A stretch of DNA of 64,000 nt from Costus lasius (Eukaryota > Streptophyta > Magnoliopsida > Zingiberales > Costaceae): positions 33,545,501 to 33,609,500 of the forward strand of contig CM050446.2 in assembly GCA_027563935.2 (NCBI GenBank). Direction: 5' to 3'. A program made the translations under genes and the position numbers. The notes below the pieces were generated by a model. It was given only the letters and a program-made list of their open reading frames with translations. It ran no database searches and had not been told where the DNA came from. Shown piece by piece: positions 1 through 10,764 of the stretch (positions are counted from its first letter, which is position 1; each line of letters opens with the position of its first letter).

Positions 1-1
1 G

Positions 2-2098
2 ATCATTTCTAAACTAAAGAAGACGACTTTGTCTGCATGTCCCCATTTTGGAAGTGACTCGGAACCAGAAACAAGTGATGACTCAACCTATGCGTGTGAC
101 GTGATTGAGACTCGTGAGAAGGAAGACTCGTCACAAAGATTCATGTCACGTCGAAATATGATGGGGCACGAGGTAGAGGTCCTGAGGGTTCCCCAAGGCT
201 GTCTTAAGAGTTTCATTCCTCTTAACACATCCCAAGTCTTCGAGATGAAAACATTCACTGTCCCTGCGAAGAGGGAATATGCAAAAGGAAAACTCTCTAT
301 CTACAAACCCATACACTTCTATCAATCAGACGAGATTCATCGCATTAAAGCAGATCGAGAAAACGACCCGGAATCAACGCGACTTGCTGAAGTTCCCCCA
401 TTTGCTTATTATCCTCGAAACTTAAAAAACCTCGTAAAAAAGTTTGGTTGTTTGAAGCCTCGGTTGAAGAGCGAGTTGCGCCAATTTGAGAAGCTGTGGA
501 ACCCAAGTCCACGAACTATGACTCTACCAAACGGAAAGACCTCCAATACTCGCGGTTTGGGGTATATAGAACCAAGTGAAGAAGCTCTTGGGTTTCATTC
601 ACATACTTGCAACATGGTGACAATACATGATGTATATGTGGCAGAGCAAGAAAAGGAAGAATTTAAAAGGGCACTGAAAGAGCTAGAAGATGGGGGGCAG
701 ACCACTTGCGACGAGTTGATCGAGATCAATCTTGGATCGAAGGAGGATGTCAGGCCCACCCACATAAGTGCACAACTCTCCCAGCAAGAGAAGGGCCAGC
801 TGAAGGCACTCCTCCACGAATTTAGTGATTGCTTTGCGTGGACGTATAAAGAGATGCCGGGCCTCGGCCTGGAGGTTGCCGTTCACAATTTATCGATTAA
901 TCCTGACATCACTCCGGTGAAACAAGCACTGAGAAGGATGAGAATAGAGCTTGAAGAGCAAATCACCTTTGAAATAAAGAAATTAATCGAGGCCGGCTTT
1001 ATAAGGGAAGAGAAATACGCAGACTGGATAGCAAGTATTGTCTCAGTGAAAAAGAAAAATGGGCAAATCCGAATTTGTGACGATTTTCGAGATTTAAATA
1101 ACGCATGTCCGAAGGATGATTTTCTGCTCCCCGTTACCGAAGTGATGATCGACTCGGTATCGAATTTTGAAGTGTTCTCCTTCATGGATGGGTCATCCGG
1201 TTATAATCAGATCAAAATGGCGCCAGAGGACGAGAAGCACATTGCATTTCGCACACCTGTCGGCATTTTCTGCTATACCGTTATGCCGTTTGGATTAAAG
1301 AATGCTGGGGCAACGTACCAACGCACAATGACTAAAATCTTCGACGATTTAATCCACAGACTTGTCGAGTGCTATGTAGACGACTTAGTGGTCAAGTCGC
1401 GATCTAGAGAAGAACATTGTCAAGACTTGAGGACCGTATTCACTCGCATTCATAAGTACAACCTCAAGATGAACCCACTTAAATGCGCATTTGGGGTGTC
1501 GTCCGGGAAATTCCTGGGTTTTGTGGTAAAACATAGAAAGATTGAAATTGATCCTGCAAAGATAAGCTCAATCAAAAATATGCCGCCACCAAAGAATCTT
1601 AAGGAACTCAGATCCTTTCAAGGACGACTGGCTTATATCAGGAGGTTCATCTCTAACCTATCCGGACGAATCCATCCCTTCTCAAAACTGATGAAGAAAA
1701 ATGCCCCTTTTGTCTGGGATGACACATGTCGAAGCGCATTCAAAAATATCAAGGAATATCTCTCGTGTCCTCCGGTCCTTGGGGCACCTATAACTAGAAA
1801 GCCACTGATCTTATATACCACGGCATTGGAGACGTCTTTGGGAGCATTGCTGGCCCAAACTAATGACGAAGGAAAGGAAACCGCCCTGTACTACCTTAGT
1901 CGGATGTTCGTGGGGGCAGAGCACTCGTATTCTCCAATTGAAAAACAATGTCTAGCTCTGATATTTGCCATTAAGAAATTAAGGCACTATCTCCTTGAGC
2001 ACGAAGTCCAGCTCATATCAAGAGTTGATCCTTTAAGGTATTTGATGACAAGGCCAACTTTGACAGGGCGGTTGGCTAAATGGGCAGTCCTGCTTTAG
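2..2098 (+). pseudogene. Tat pol, reverse transcriptase and first RNase H part (interrupted)
   Basis: Open from the left edge of the window, so the true start is upstream. The first third is the protease-RT linker typical of Tat elements. RT follows, with FMDGSSGYNQIKMAPED and VMPFGLKNAGATYQR, and the catalytic YVDD box is at bases 1373-1384. The first RNase H follows at about 1790-2060. Its first catalytic Asp position reads LYTTALE, so this domain looks degenerate, as usual in Tat elements, which carry a second RNase H downstream. Translation ends at TAG 2096-2098, but the same frame stays open beyond it (EFDITYVSQKAIKGQ), so this is a nonsense mutation and not a natural end. Confidence 0.88.
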
Positions 2099-4043
2099 GA
2101 ATTCGACATCACCTACGTATCGCAAAAGGCAATAAAAGGGCAAGTACTCACTGATTTCTTGGTAGCCCATCCCGTCCCCGATGATTCTCCTTTGAATTAC
2201 GATCTTCCAGACGAGGAGATACTAAATGCTGAAGCCGATGACGAGTACTGGGAACTTTATTTTGATGGGGCATCCTTAATTCAACCAGCCACTCCCCCGA
2301 ACATCCCGAAAGTAAAATCAGGGGTCGGCTTGGTATCCGTCACCCCTGAGCAAGGGATATTACATTATTCCCTAGCCTTCACTGGTCCCTGTACCAACAA
2401 TGAAGCCAAGTATGAAGCTCTAATCGCCGGACTTGAACTCACGTTAGAGATGAAAATTGAAAGGTTACGTATATACGGGGATTCACAACTTGTTATCAAG
2501 CAAGTAACTGGCGAATACAAAGTCAAGAAAATGGAATTGGGTAAATATTACACGAAAGCTGCGGAGCTCATGAAAAGAATACCGTTCGTCAATTTGACTT
2601 CTGTAACTCGGGCCACTAACGAGAGAGCAGACGCATTAGCAAAGTTTGCTAAAGAGTTGGCTGGACCATTCATTGACCAGATCAACATCACGATCAGAGA
2701 TAGGAAGCTAATTGCGCCTGCCGGAAGTGATGACATTCGTGAGGAAGAAGTGTCGGATGCCATGACGACTGCCCTCGCGCAAGAACATGATTGGAGGGAG
2801 CCATTTGTGAACTATCTCAGAAGCGGTATTTTGCCCGAAGATAAGACTCAAAGAGTACAATTAAAAAAGCGGGCCCTTCGGTATACATTTGTGAACGACA
2901 CACTATATCATCGATCGTATGAGCAACTTTGGCTTAGGTGCATCGCGACGGATGAGATCACTCACGTATTACATGAAGTCCATTCCGGCCTCTGTGGTGC
3001 CCACCAATCAGGACCCAAAATGTATCTTAAGATTAAGAGGCTGGGGTACTATTGGCCAAGCATGGTACAAGATTGCATAAACTGTGCAAAGACCTGTCAT
3101 CTGTGCCAAGTACACAGGGACTTAATTCATAAGCACCCTAACCCTCTCCATCCAACGGTTTCGTCGTGGCCATTCGAAACGTGGGGGACAGATATAGTGG
3201 GACCAATAGAACCTCCTTCTTCTCTGGGGCATCGATTCATACTCGTAGCAACAGACTATTTTTTCCAAATGGGTAGAGGCCATCCCGCTAAGAGAAGTCA
3301 AAGCTATCAATGTCGTCAATTTCTTTCGCGAAAACGTGCTAAGTCGTTTTGGGACTCCCAGAAGGATTATATCTGACAATGGCTTGGCTTTAAAAAATGC
3401 CTCGGTCTACAAATTCACAGAGCATCATAAAATTGATTGGCGGTATTCTTCGATATACAATCCAAGAGCGAATGGATTAGCTGAAGCATTCAACAAGACC
3501 CTATGCAAGCTGCTCAAGAAGAACGTTTCAAAGAACAAAAAGGAGTGGCATCAAAAGCTGGTGGAAGCGTTGTGGGCTTACCGGACCACGTACCACACAC
3601 CCACGCAATCAACACCTTACTCTTTGGTTTTCGGTGTTGAAGCGGTGCTTCCACTTGAGGTGGAAATACCTTCACTAAGGATGGCCGTCCAATGCGACAT
3701 GACGGTGGACGAAAATGTTCAGTTACGTCTTGATGAATTAGACACACTTGATGAACACAGGTTGATTGCACAACAAAATCTGGAGCTATATCAAACGCGA
3801 ATGGCAAGGGCGTATGACAAGTTGGCCAGGGAACGCACCTTTAAAAAGGGAGATCTTGTCCTGGCAGTGAGGCGGCCCATCATATCCGACAAGATGGCAA
3901 AGGGGAAGTTCAACCCTAATTGGGAGGGACCTTACGTGATTGGAAAAGTTTACGAGGGAGGAGCCTACCAACTGACAGATCAAGATGGGGCGCATCCGAT
4001 GCCGCCCATCAATGGCCGCTTCCTAAAGAAATACTATGTTTAA
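2099..4043 (+). pseudogene. Tat pol, second (archaeal-type) RNase H and integrase, frameshifted
   Basis: Continues the pol frame after TAG 2096-2098. The acquired RNase H keeps its acidic residues in YFDGAS, NNEAKYEAL, IYGDSQLVI and NERADALAK. Integrase follows: a zinc-binding HHCC region near 2960-3110 (HEVHSGLCGAHQ, then CAKTCHLCQ) and the catalytic core with D in WGTDIVGP, D in IISDNG and E in NGLAEAFNKTL. A run of six T at 3259-3264 carries one extra base, which shifts the frame. The correct continuation is in the frame that runs to the stop at 4041-4043. The C-terminal GPYVIGKVYEGGAYQL segment is the usual integrase tail. The enzyme is dead in this copy but only recently so: one stop and one indel in 4 kb. 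Confidence 0.87.
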
Positions 4044-4871
4044 AGCGCAAACTTAACTCGGACTAAGCAACAGTATGATCAAGAATATTGAGGCCGTTTC
4101 CGGTTGACCATGTGTTAAAACTATGTAAACTCCTTATACGAGCTTTCATCCCAGTCGGATGACAGAGGCGTAAGTTCGCCCCTAGTCGCTTGTAAACGAA
4201 AAGGAGAGAGTTTCTCTTAAAAAAAAAAGAAAAAAAAAATCTGTTACCTTCGTTCACAATGTGTTGATATTTCAGCTTGGCTCCTCATACTTAGTTACTT
4301 AGTTCATTGTTGATAATCTGTTGGGCTGGCATCATTATGCTAGCGTTGAGTGACTCGATCGTGTCGCTGGTACAGTCCACCAGGCTTATGGCTCAGGATA
4401 ATCCGCACTGTCCAATGCACCAGACTATGAATCGGATTTAGTGGATTGGCAATATGCAAAAGGGACACCTCCAAGACGACTGGATAAGTCTGCAAACGTA
4501 GGACTCACGGGTTCGTCTCGATGGGTGGGGGGGGGGGAGACAAAAAGGGCCGCATCCCATGCTTCGCCCTCAGCGCGAGTATCTGCCACATCCGAACCTC
4601 TATGCTTCGCAGCAATTTGGTGATCCGAAGGCACGCTCAGAGTCAATCTTATGTGACAATTTGGTGATCCGAAGACACGCTCAAAGATGGAAATTTTTGT
4701 CCCCGACCCATACTACCTCATGCACGTCAAAGTGAAACTAATAGACTCAATGACACTAGCGTCGAGACAGGGACTCTGACTCGCCAGGGGATGGTATCTT
4801 TCTGACATCAGGTAGTCTTATTAGCTTGGCATCACGGCTGAAGTGGTCTACAGAATTAGGATGAACTGCTT
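4044..4871 (+). other. Untranslated spacer downstream of Tat pol
   Basis: No convincing gene. It contains an A-rich run (4219-4239), an 11-base G run (4527-4537) and an imperfect direct repeat of about 33 bases (copies starting near 4613 and 4659, sharing CAATTTGGTGATCCGAAG). It separates the integrase stop from the captured gene fragment. Confidence 0.6.
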
Positions 4872-5668
4872 ATGTCTCCAATAAAAGAATTCTCGAGTGA
4901 GTCTGCAGACGACAACACGACGCAGATTCTTATCACAAGCAGCATGGTGGACCCCCCATCACCCAAGTTGAAGCTCATATCCAGTCACAAGAAGCTCAAA
5001 AACATCGAGAGATTGGCTATGGAGCTCAGAAGACTGAATACGAATCACGAGTTGGCATCAGAAACTGATGACATTCCTTCGTTTTGAAAACTGTCATGTG
5101 TAAAATACTACCGACATCTGGTATTTTACATGAAGATATGACTTATGATTTAATGGGTAGAATGCCAATGGAACTACACCCTTCTGGTCGCCCAATAAAT
5201 CCTAAGTCGTTCCTGATTTTAGAGCAAACGGAGCCTCCCTGTTTCACAAAGTTCCCAAAGCTCACAAGCGTCAAGAACAAAAGCCAGTTAAAGTCAGATC
5301 TGGAGAAACCTCATCGCAAGCTAGTATTTGACCTAGTGAATGAGCTTCTGACACAGAAGATCAAGCTGAGTAGCCCAGAAGCCCAGCCTCGGCTTTTGCA
5401 TCAGAGCATAATTGCGGAGTTTCCTAGTGGTCAGGGGTTGCGAGAAGAGCTGTGTGCTAAAATCAAGCTGCTCAAGGTCAAGAGCTCGGGTGCAAGCTGC
5501 AAAGATGACACCATCCAGACGGTAAATGAAAACAAACTGCACCTACTGAAGGGGTGGCAAACTTACTTGAAATGGTAGAAGATTGAAAGGTCAATATTTA
5601 AAGACATGATTGAAGACCTCATTGACAAGATTCTTCCTGTGGAAACTGCATATGCCTTGCAAGCCTAG
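4872..5668 (+). pseudogene. LONGIFOLIA/TRM1-like C-terminal fragment (DUF4378), captured and broken
   Basis: Two frames together match the C-terminal third of plant LONGIFOLIA (TON1-recruiting-motif) proteins, which act on cortical microtubules and cell elongation. Frame 1 (4872-5087) gives KKLKNIERLAMELRRLN followed by NHELAS. Frame 2 (5084-5668) gives LHPSGRPINPKSFLILEQTE, then KLVFDLVNELL, LREELCAKIKLL and finally IERSIFKDMIEDLIDKIL, the order and spacing of the DUF4378 block. There is a frameshift near 5084, an in-frame TAG at 5576-5578 and a terminal TAG at 5666-5668. The first ATG is arbitrary; the N-terminal two thirds of such a protein are absent. No intron is obvious across the DUF4378 part. 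It lies inside the Tat element between pol and the antisense gene, so capture by the element is likely. The family call rests on recognised motifs, not on an alignment. Confidence 0.75.
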
Positions 5669-6099
5669 CATAATTCGGTTGTCTGCTATGGTGTAACCAT
5701 CTCATGGAAAATATCAGTAATTGGAGTGTGCACACTAAATGTGAAGAGATAAAGATCATTGTTTTATAAGTTTTGAAACATACATAATTCCAGATGCGAT
5801 GGGTACATTCATCATAAACAAAAAAAGAAAAATAACCTGTAAAGATATCCCCCTAATATTTCATATGCAATCCTGTTAAGTAGCAATATGGACAGTAGAA
5901 ATAAGACACCATGTAAGTCATTGCAGTCTAAAAAGGGGGAGAGTCATCATCACATCAATTACCCTGCATTCCCAACTAACTAAGAACAAAGGTGATAACT
6001 AAAATTAGTTACAATCCTGAACCGGTAAATGGTGAAGCAAAGAGTACAAAACATTACAAAGTCTTAAGGATCCAAGTGCAGGGTACAGAGAGAAATACA
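5669..6099. other. Spacer between captured fragment and antisense gene
   Basis: AT-rich, without coding signs. The first part could be the 3' untranslated tail of the captured LONGIFOLIA-like sequence. The last part overlaps the expected 3' untranslated region of the antisense PMD gene, since that gene stops at 6100. No repeat or hairpin stood out. Confidence 0.45.
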
Positions 6100-6817
6100 T
6101 CAAAATTCCCTGACTATGTTCTGGAGGACAAGCCTTCGTTCTTCAATGGCGGAAGCAAGTTTGCCACGTTCAACTTCCTTCATCTTGCGCTGAGCTTCTA
6201 AAGAAGCTTGGTGGACTTCAGTTGCGTCAATTAACTCTGAATTCTGTGTTTTGGCGGCTTCAATGTTCTCCAAATTGTTGTCGCAATTTTGCATGTCAGA
6301 AATCGCTGCACATCTCTCTGATAGAAGCCTCTCCCTTTCTTCGTCAATTTGTTCCACGCGTAAGTCAATCCGCCTCACTTTAGCTCTGGCTAAATCACGA
6401 GACATCATTGTAGCATTCTTCTTGATAATTAAGCTGTCTTGAAGGGACCACAAGTCCTCCAAAACGATTGCCTCTTTGTCAATCTGAGAATCAAGAGCAG
6501 AAGTATCCAAACTGGTCAATAAGTCTTGCTCAACCTCAAGTTGCTTTACGACTTCTACTATCTCCCGGCTCAACCTTTCCCAAGTAGCCCCCAGAGCTCT
6601 AAAACTGGTCAAAGTTTGCGAAATGCTATCCGAGGAAGCCAGAAACTCTTCCACTGTGGGAAATAAGTCCTCGTCATGAAATATGACAAGGTAGTCAGAG
6701 ATAAAGAAGCGGGCTGCTCTCTCCTGTGATCGCCGGATCGCATTCGGAATTCGAGAGGTAAATGGCTGGGAAGATGGCGGCTTAGTAATCTCCCAAACCT
6801 CGCCTCGCTCACAGCCC
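6100..6817 (-). CDS. Terminal exon of antisense gene: coiled-coil C terminus
   Basis: Begins after a TTTCAG acceptor (AG at 6818-6819) and ends at TGA 6100-6102. The good frame reads ARFFISDYLVIFHDEDLFPT and then a long charged heptad-rich helix (LSREIVEVVKQLEVEQDLL, RAKVRRIDLRVEQIDEERER, MKEVERGKLASAIEERR), typical of coiled coils that follow a PMD in transposon-borne proteins. The upstream mini-exon arrives in a phase that enters a neighbouring frame (GAVSEARFGRLL), which stops at 6609. A one-base indel in the first 160 bases of the exon, or a wrong acceptor choice, would explain this. Confidence 0.65.
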
Positions 6818-6905
6818 CTGAAACAACAACACGTATTAGGCTACTTAAGGAAGACAATGGTGCATGACCGATACATGACAAACTGTGTTGGCGTGACGAG
6901 ATTAC

Positions 6906-8734
6906 CTTTGTCGGAGAATCCGTCACGTTGGAATCCACCATCGTCAAATGAGTGACCGTCTCTAACAAAAGCCCTCTCGGTGCCCGCTACAAGCCCGAGA
7001 TAGATCGTTAACAAGGCAAAAACATACAAATTACACTACAGGCCAAAGTAAGTTGGAGTTACCAACGCCAAAAGGCTTGGTGCATTCTCTGGCAACCTCA
7101 CAGCCAGCACTAGTTTTCTGGGTACCTGCTGCAGGTTCGAAGCAGATGTTAACGCATGCTAAACTACATAGTTGACATATACCGAATTGTACGCAAGGGA
7201 GGCGAAAGAAGAAAATTGCCTTTATCCGGGGGTCACCGCATGGGAAGTCGCCATCCTCGGTCAAGCAACCATCCCCAGTGCTTGCCTTCTCCGCACCTGC
7301 CATAAAGTCAGAATAGATTACCAACAACACAAGAGTGCCGGAGGTTTCACTATATATACTAAAATGAGTTGTCCAGCATGTAGTACAAATCTAGTTACCA
7401 TTGCTGAGAGAACCGACTCGCGATCAGGTATATCGGATTGCATACCAGCAGAGAGAACAAGGAGGACATACCTTCATTGTGCATATTCGCTACCCCTGCA
7501 ACAGCTTGTTTAGCGCAAGGTACTAGGCCTGCCAGAGACCCTCCTGTCATCATAATAGGTTGTGTATAGTCAAGAAGTGATAACGATCGTATGCGACTAA
7601 AGAAACGATACTGACGATGAGAGTCGATTGAAAAGTAAAGTGACAACAAGTCACAGTATGAGAAAAAAAGGGGAAACTCTTCTTCCATTATCATAGTGGC
7701 ATAATGTAGCTGAGAAGTAAAGATGACGATGAAAATTACCGTCCTCCGCAGCCTCCTCATCCCATGCGGTGGTGTCCAGACCTTCCAACACAAGCGCTGA
7801 AGATGTGAAAAATTGTTAAGTGACAAGGTCAAGACAATCTAGCCCTCTCGAGCCCTCAAGTTCAGGTATGAGAGACAGTCACTACCGTCAAAATATATGA
7901 AAGAGAGACTCGTGTCCCTGCCAGTTTCGTGAAACATTTTACCAGTATAAGAAGAAATGAGAAATTACCATTATTCATGGAAGATACCCCTTCTGCCTCG
8001 GTCTCCAACGTACTTAGCACATGCCTTAAATCTGCAAGCAAATCCAACAATAATGAACCATGGAATCATTGTTAGAAGCCCCATTCAAAAGGTTTATTAT
8101 GCGTAACTTAAACCACAACATCATGGCGACAAAAAGCAATAAAGGGGAATATAACTCGTGAACTTTATGCCTCACTTGTCTCTGAATTGATCGGAGAGTC
8201 CCTCGAACCCATGCAGGGATCAGCTTTCCACGTAGGTTCCACCGGCACGTGAATAACTACACCGAGATTAAATCGTGAGTCAAGCGCAAGAAATTTCATG
8301 ATCTATATAATCTGAATATACGTACTTCCTTTCAAGGCTCTGATCACATCATCAGATGAATCGCTGGAATAATGCTTTAACAATTCAACGGTATCGATAT
8401 CATCCGTGTCCACAGTATCATCAGGGAGGTGGGCATTTACCTGTTCGGTAACCATGGTTGCAGCTCGAACCTCTAGGGAGCACAAAAATATGTCAGAGAT
8501 AACCGCTGTGTCAACGAAATGAGTGTGTGAAGAAGAAGTATACAAAATATACACTAAACAAAAAGAAGAAGGAAAAAAACAATCATCACAAGCTAACAAA
8601 GACAAATATGTAGTGAAGGAGACAGCACCTGTGGTGGTCAGCTCATCCTTGTTCGCTCGCTGCAGAGTTGTACCATCGCGCAATGACCCTTCAACACCAA
8701 GAACAGATTTTGATTCTCGTATATGACCTGTACC
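6906..8734 (-). CDS. Mini-exon array of the antisense gene (nine inferred exons)
   Basis: Inferred exons, in transcript order: 8734-8629 (106 bp), 8472-8326 (147), 8256-8176 (81), 8031-7969 (63), 7796-7740 (57), 7543-7472 (72), 7296-7237 (60), 7125-7063 (63) and 6986-6906 (81). The last eight are multiples of three and all join in phase 1 with no stop codon. Donors include AATG|GTAATT, GAAG|GTATGT, GTTG|GTAACT and AAAG|GTAATC. Acceptors include TTGCAG, TTCAG and GGCAG. The last three begin alike (AGAEKAS, AGTQKTS, AGTERAF), which suggests exon duplication. Encoded residues are acidic and Gly/Ser-rich with no recognised domain, a likely flexible linker between the PMD and the coiled coil. A further candidate exon (about 7443-7397) lacks a proper acceptor. 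The structure is inferred from splice consensus and frame only. Confidence 0.6.
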
Positions 8735-8821
8735 CTGCACCCCAAGCAAAGAGAGAAAAGAAAGAGAATGTCAAATCGTCGATATCGCGTATCATAAGAA
8801 AAAGAAGAAGATAGATGCTAC

Positions 8822-10764
8822 CTCAGATAGGCTGGGTGATGCCGCCCCCAGGTCCAGGACCTTTAGCCGCTTGGAGGATTAGGACCGCGAAAGGTCAAAT
8901 TCAAAGTCATAGGACGGTCGGCTAATTGTTCTCTTTAAAAATTTCCGTGGATGGAATTTCTCGGTGAAACTATACGTATCCTTGATGTCATAGCTGAAGA
9001 GTGTCTTCAAATGCATTGAGTGCCACCTCAAGTATTCATAACTGCACCTTGGGACCCGGCCACGAGCTGGGATGGCATATGACGAGTGGGTCCCACGCCG
9101 GAGCAGTAGGCGCCAACAAGAAGCCACTGTCACGAGGTCACCTGATAATCTTCCATAATCGAGGATGTTTTGAGGAATAGCCTGATCAAAACCAAATTGG
9201 CGAGCGCATCTGTGAGGGTTGTACACTTCCAAGGACGCAAGACTTCCACTCCTAAAGGGTAGCCAGCTCACGCGAATGCTCACAAGGAACTCAGTGGCAA
9301 GCCACCCGTCCTCTGTCAATACGCCAGTGGGGTTATATTGAATGTCAACCTGCTCATCTAGGCATCCTGCTTTGTTGGGGAATACGACCTGACGATGCCC
9401 GAAGACCTCATTGTTACGAAAAAATAAATGTGCCTCAAGATCCTTGAAGTAAACTGGATGGACCTCATTGCACACCATGAAGGGTAACTTGCGCTTCATA
9501 GCCTCAGAAGCGACAGTGTTATATAATCCTTGAAACTACAAATTGAACCATCCAAACAAGTAGTGGAGTGGAATCAGCGTGTCCTTTGAGCCCGGGAAGT
9601 CAGTGGTACATGCCTCTCTCAAAGACCGAAATAAGTTCGACAACGCTGCCGGGGCTAAGGAGAGACGAACTCCCCGCGCCAGTCTATCGGCCATAATGAA
9701 AACCTCTGGTCTAATACGGTTTGGATACTTGTAGGGGATGGCGAAATAGCGTAGCCAACAGGCCAAGAATGCTGTGAGAAACGTAACTCGATCCATTTCC
9801 TTTGCTGCGATAGGAGGTCGAGGGGGCGTATCATAGTCCTGCACTAGAATATTATTGGAACCGACGCCAAAGGGATCACGCGGCGAAGGGAAACCGGTCT
9901 CGTATGAGGTGCCTAAGTCAACGAAGTGTAAGATCCACTGAGTAATAGAGACGGCCCCGGAATACCGACGAAGTAGCTCATGAAAGTGGTGGAACACGGC
10001 CTTGAGAGAGGAAGAACATCGAAACTCGCCGTGTTCAGTCTCACCAAAGAGCGTTTTTTCATCCGGCACGTGCTCATCATATCGAGCACCTAATATAGGA
10101 AGCCTGCAGACGTATCGCATGTCCCAGAGGCTCAGAAAAATCTCCTCTTCAGAAAGATAGCATGTATTTGTGGCTGGGCTCCAATGTTCTAAGATGCCCT
10201 TCAGTAAGGTGACATCATACTCGTAATTGAATAGCGACAACATGATGGCCTCATGGATCCCGGCTTTCTTAAGAATCTTCCTCTCACTACGCAGGATATA
10301 TCGTGCCCACTCCGTGTAGCCAGGATGGTGCGTGACGCTACCACAAATGTTAAATCGCGAGGCCCATTTCGGTACACGTTTAGAAGCCATCTCCAAGCCT
10401 AAAAAGAAATTTGATTCTTGGTTAGATGTTCTGGTGTTGGGCTCAAGACACAAGCATAGGTCGAGGCCTTGATCAAAGATACGGGACTTGTTCATCGTTC
10501 CAATGACACTGCGCTCTAGAGGCGTCCAATTTCCACTCTCAAAAGGGGGGTGAGGCTTGTGCTCCATTGGCAATAGAGGAATGGACAAATGACGGGGTAT
10601 CTTGTTATGGAACACGTCCCTACCCTCCAACTCACATCGCGCCACTCATGCCATATCCCCCGAAAGTGGCTGAGGGAATCACACTTCTTAATGTACTTCA
10701 TAATCGCCACATCATTGGGCTCATCCAACGGCATGGAGGCGCGGCGGGACCACAAGAAGCCCAT
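8822..10764 (-). pseudogene. Exon 1 of antisense gene: plant mobile domain
   Basis: The frame opens with MGFLWSRRASMPLDE at 10764; a later Met at 10734 is equally possible. It shifts by one base near 10640 and then reads on to 9536. PMD landmarks are NWTPLERSVIGTMN, WASRFNICGSVTHHPGYTEW, FLSLWDMRYVCRLPILGARY and a hydrophobic segment FLACWLRYFAIPYKYPNRI. After a TAG in FGWFNL(stop)FQGLY the same frame continues (9499-8882) with MKRKLPFMVCNEVHPVYF and DWRLLLRRG-type residues. TAA at 8879-8881 is followed by another open stretch, SSKRLKVLDLGAASPSLSE, ending exactly at a GT donor (CTGAG|GTAGC, intron from 8821). The TAA is therefore either a mutation or a natural end with a pseudo-exon tail; I favour mutation because downstream exons stay in frame. 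Confidence 0.75.

Larger units (their letters stand above)
6100..10764 (-). pseudogene. Antisense intron-containing plant-mobile-domain (PMD) gene carried by the Tat element
   Basis: A complete gene architecture on the strand opposite to pol: a long first exon encoding a plant mobile domain (8822-10764), a chain of mini-exons (6906-8734) and a terminal coiled-coil exon (6100-6817). Most inferred boundaries have GT donors and AG acceptors, and introns are 69-196 nt. PMD proteins (aminotransferase-like, plant mobile domain) include the host MAIN/MAIL nuclear proteins and versions carried by transposons; additional antisense ORFs downstream of pol are known in Tat elements. This copy is damaged: a frameshift near 10640, a TAG at 9531-9533, a TAA at 8879-8881 and a one-base phase mismatch into the last exon. 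Introns survive because splicing acts only on the antisense transcript, not on the sense RNA that is reverse-transcribed. I cannot tell whether it is expressed. Confidence 0.7.

Noticed and set aside
7397..7443. A further mini-exon candidate in the antisense gene
   Set aside because: It has a good donor (AATG|GTAACT), but the upstream boundary reads CTG rather than AG and the length is not a multiple of three; left out of the exon list.
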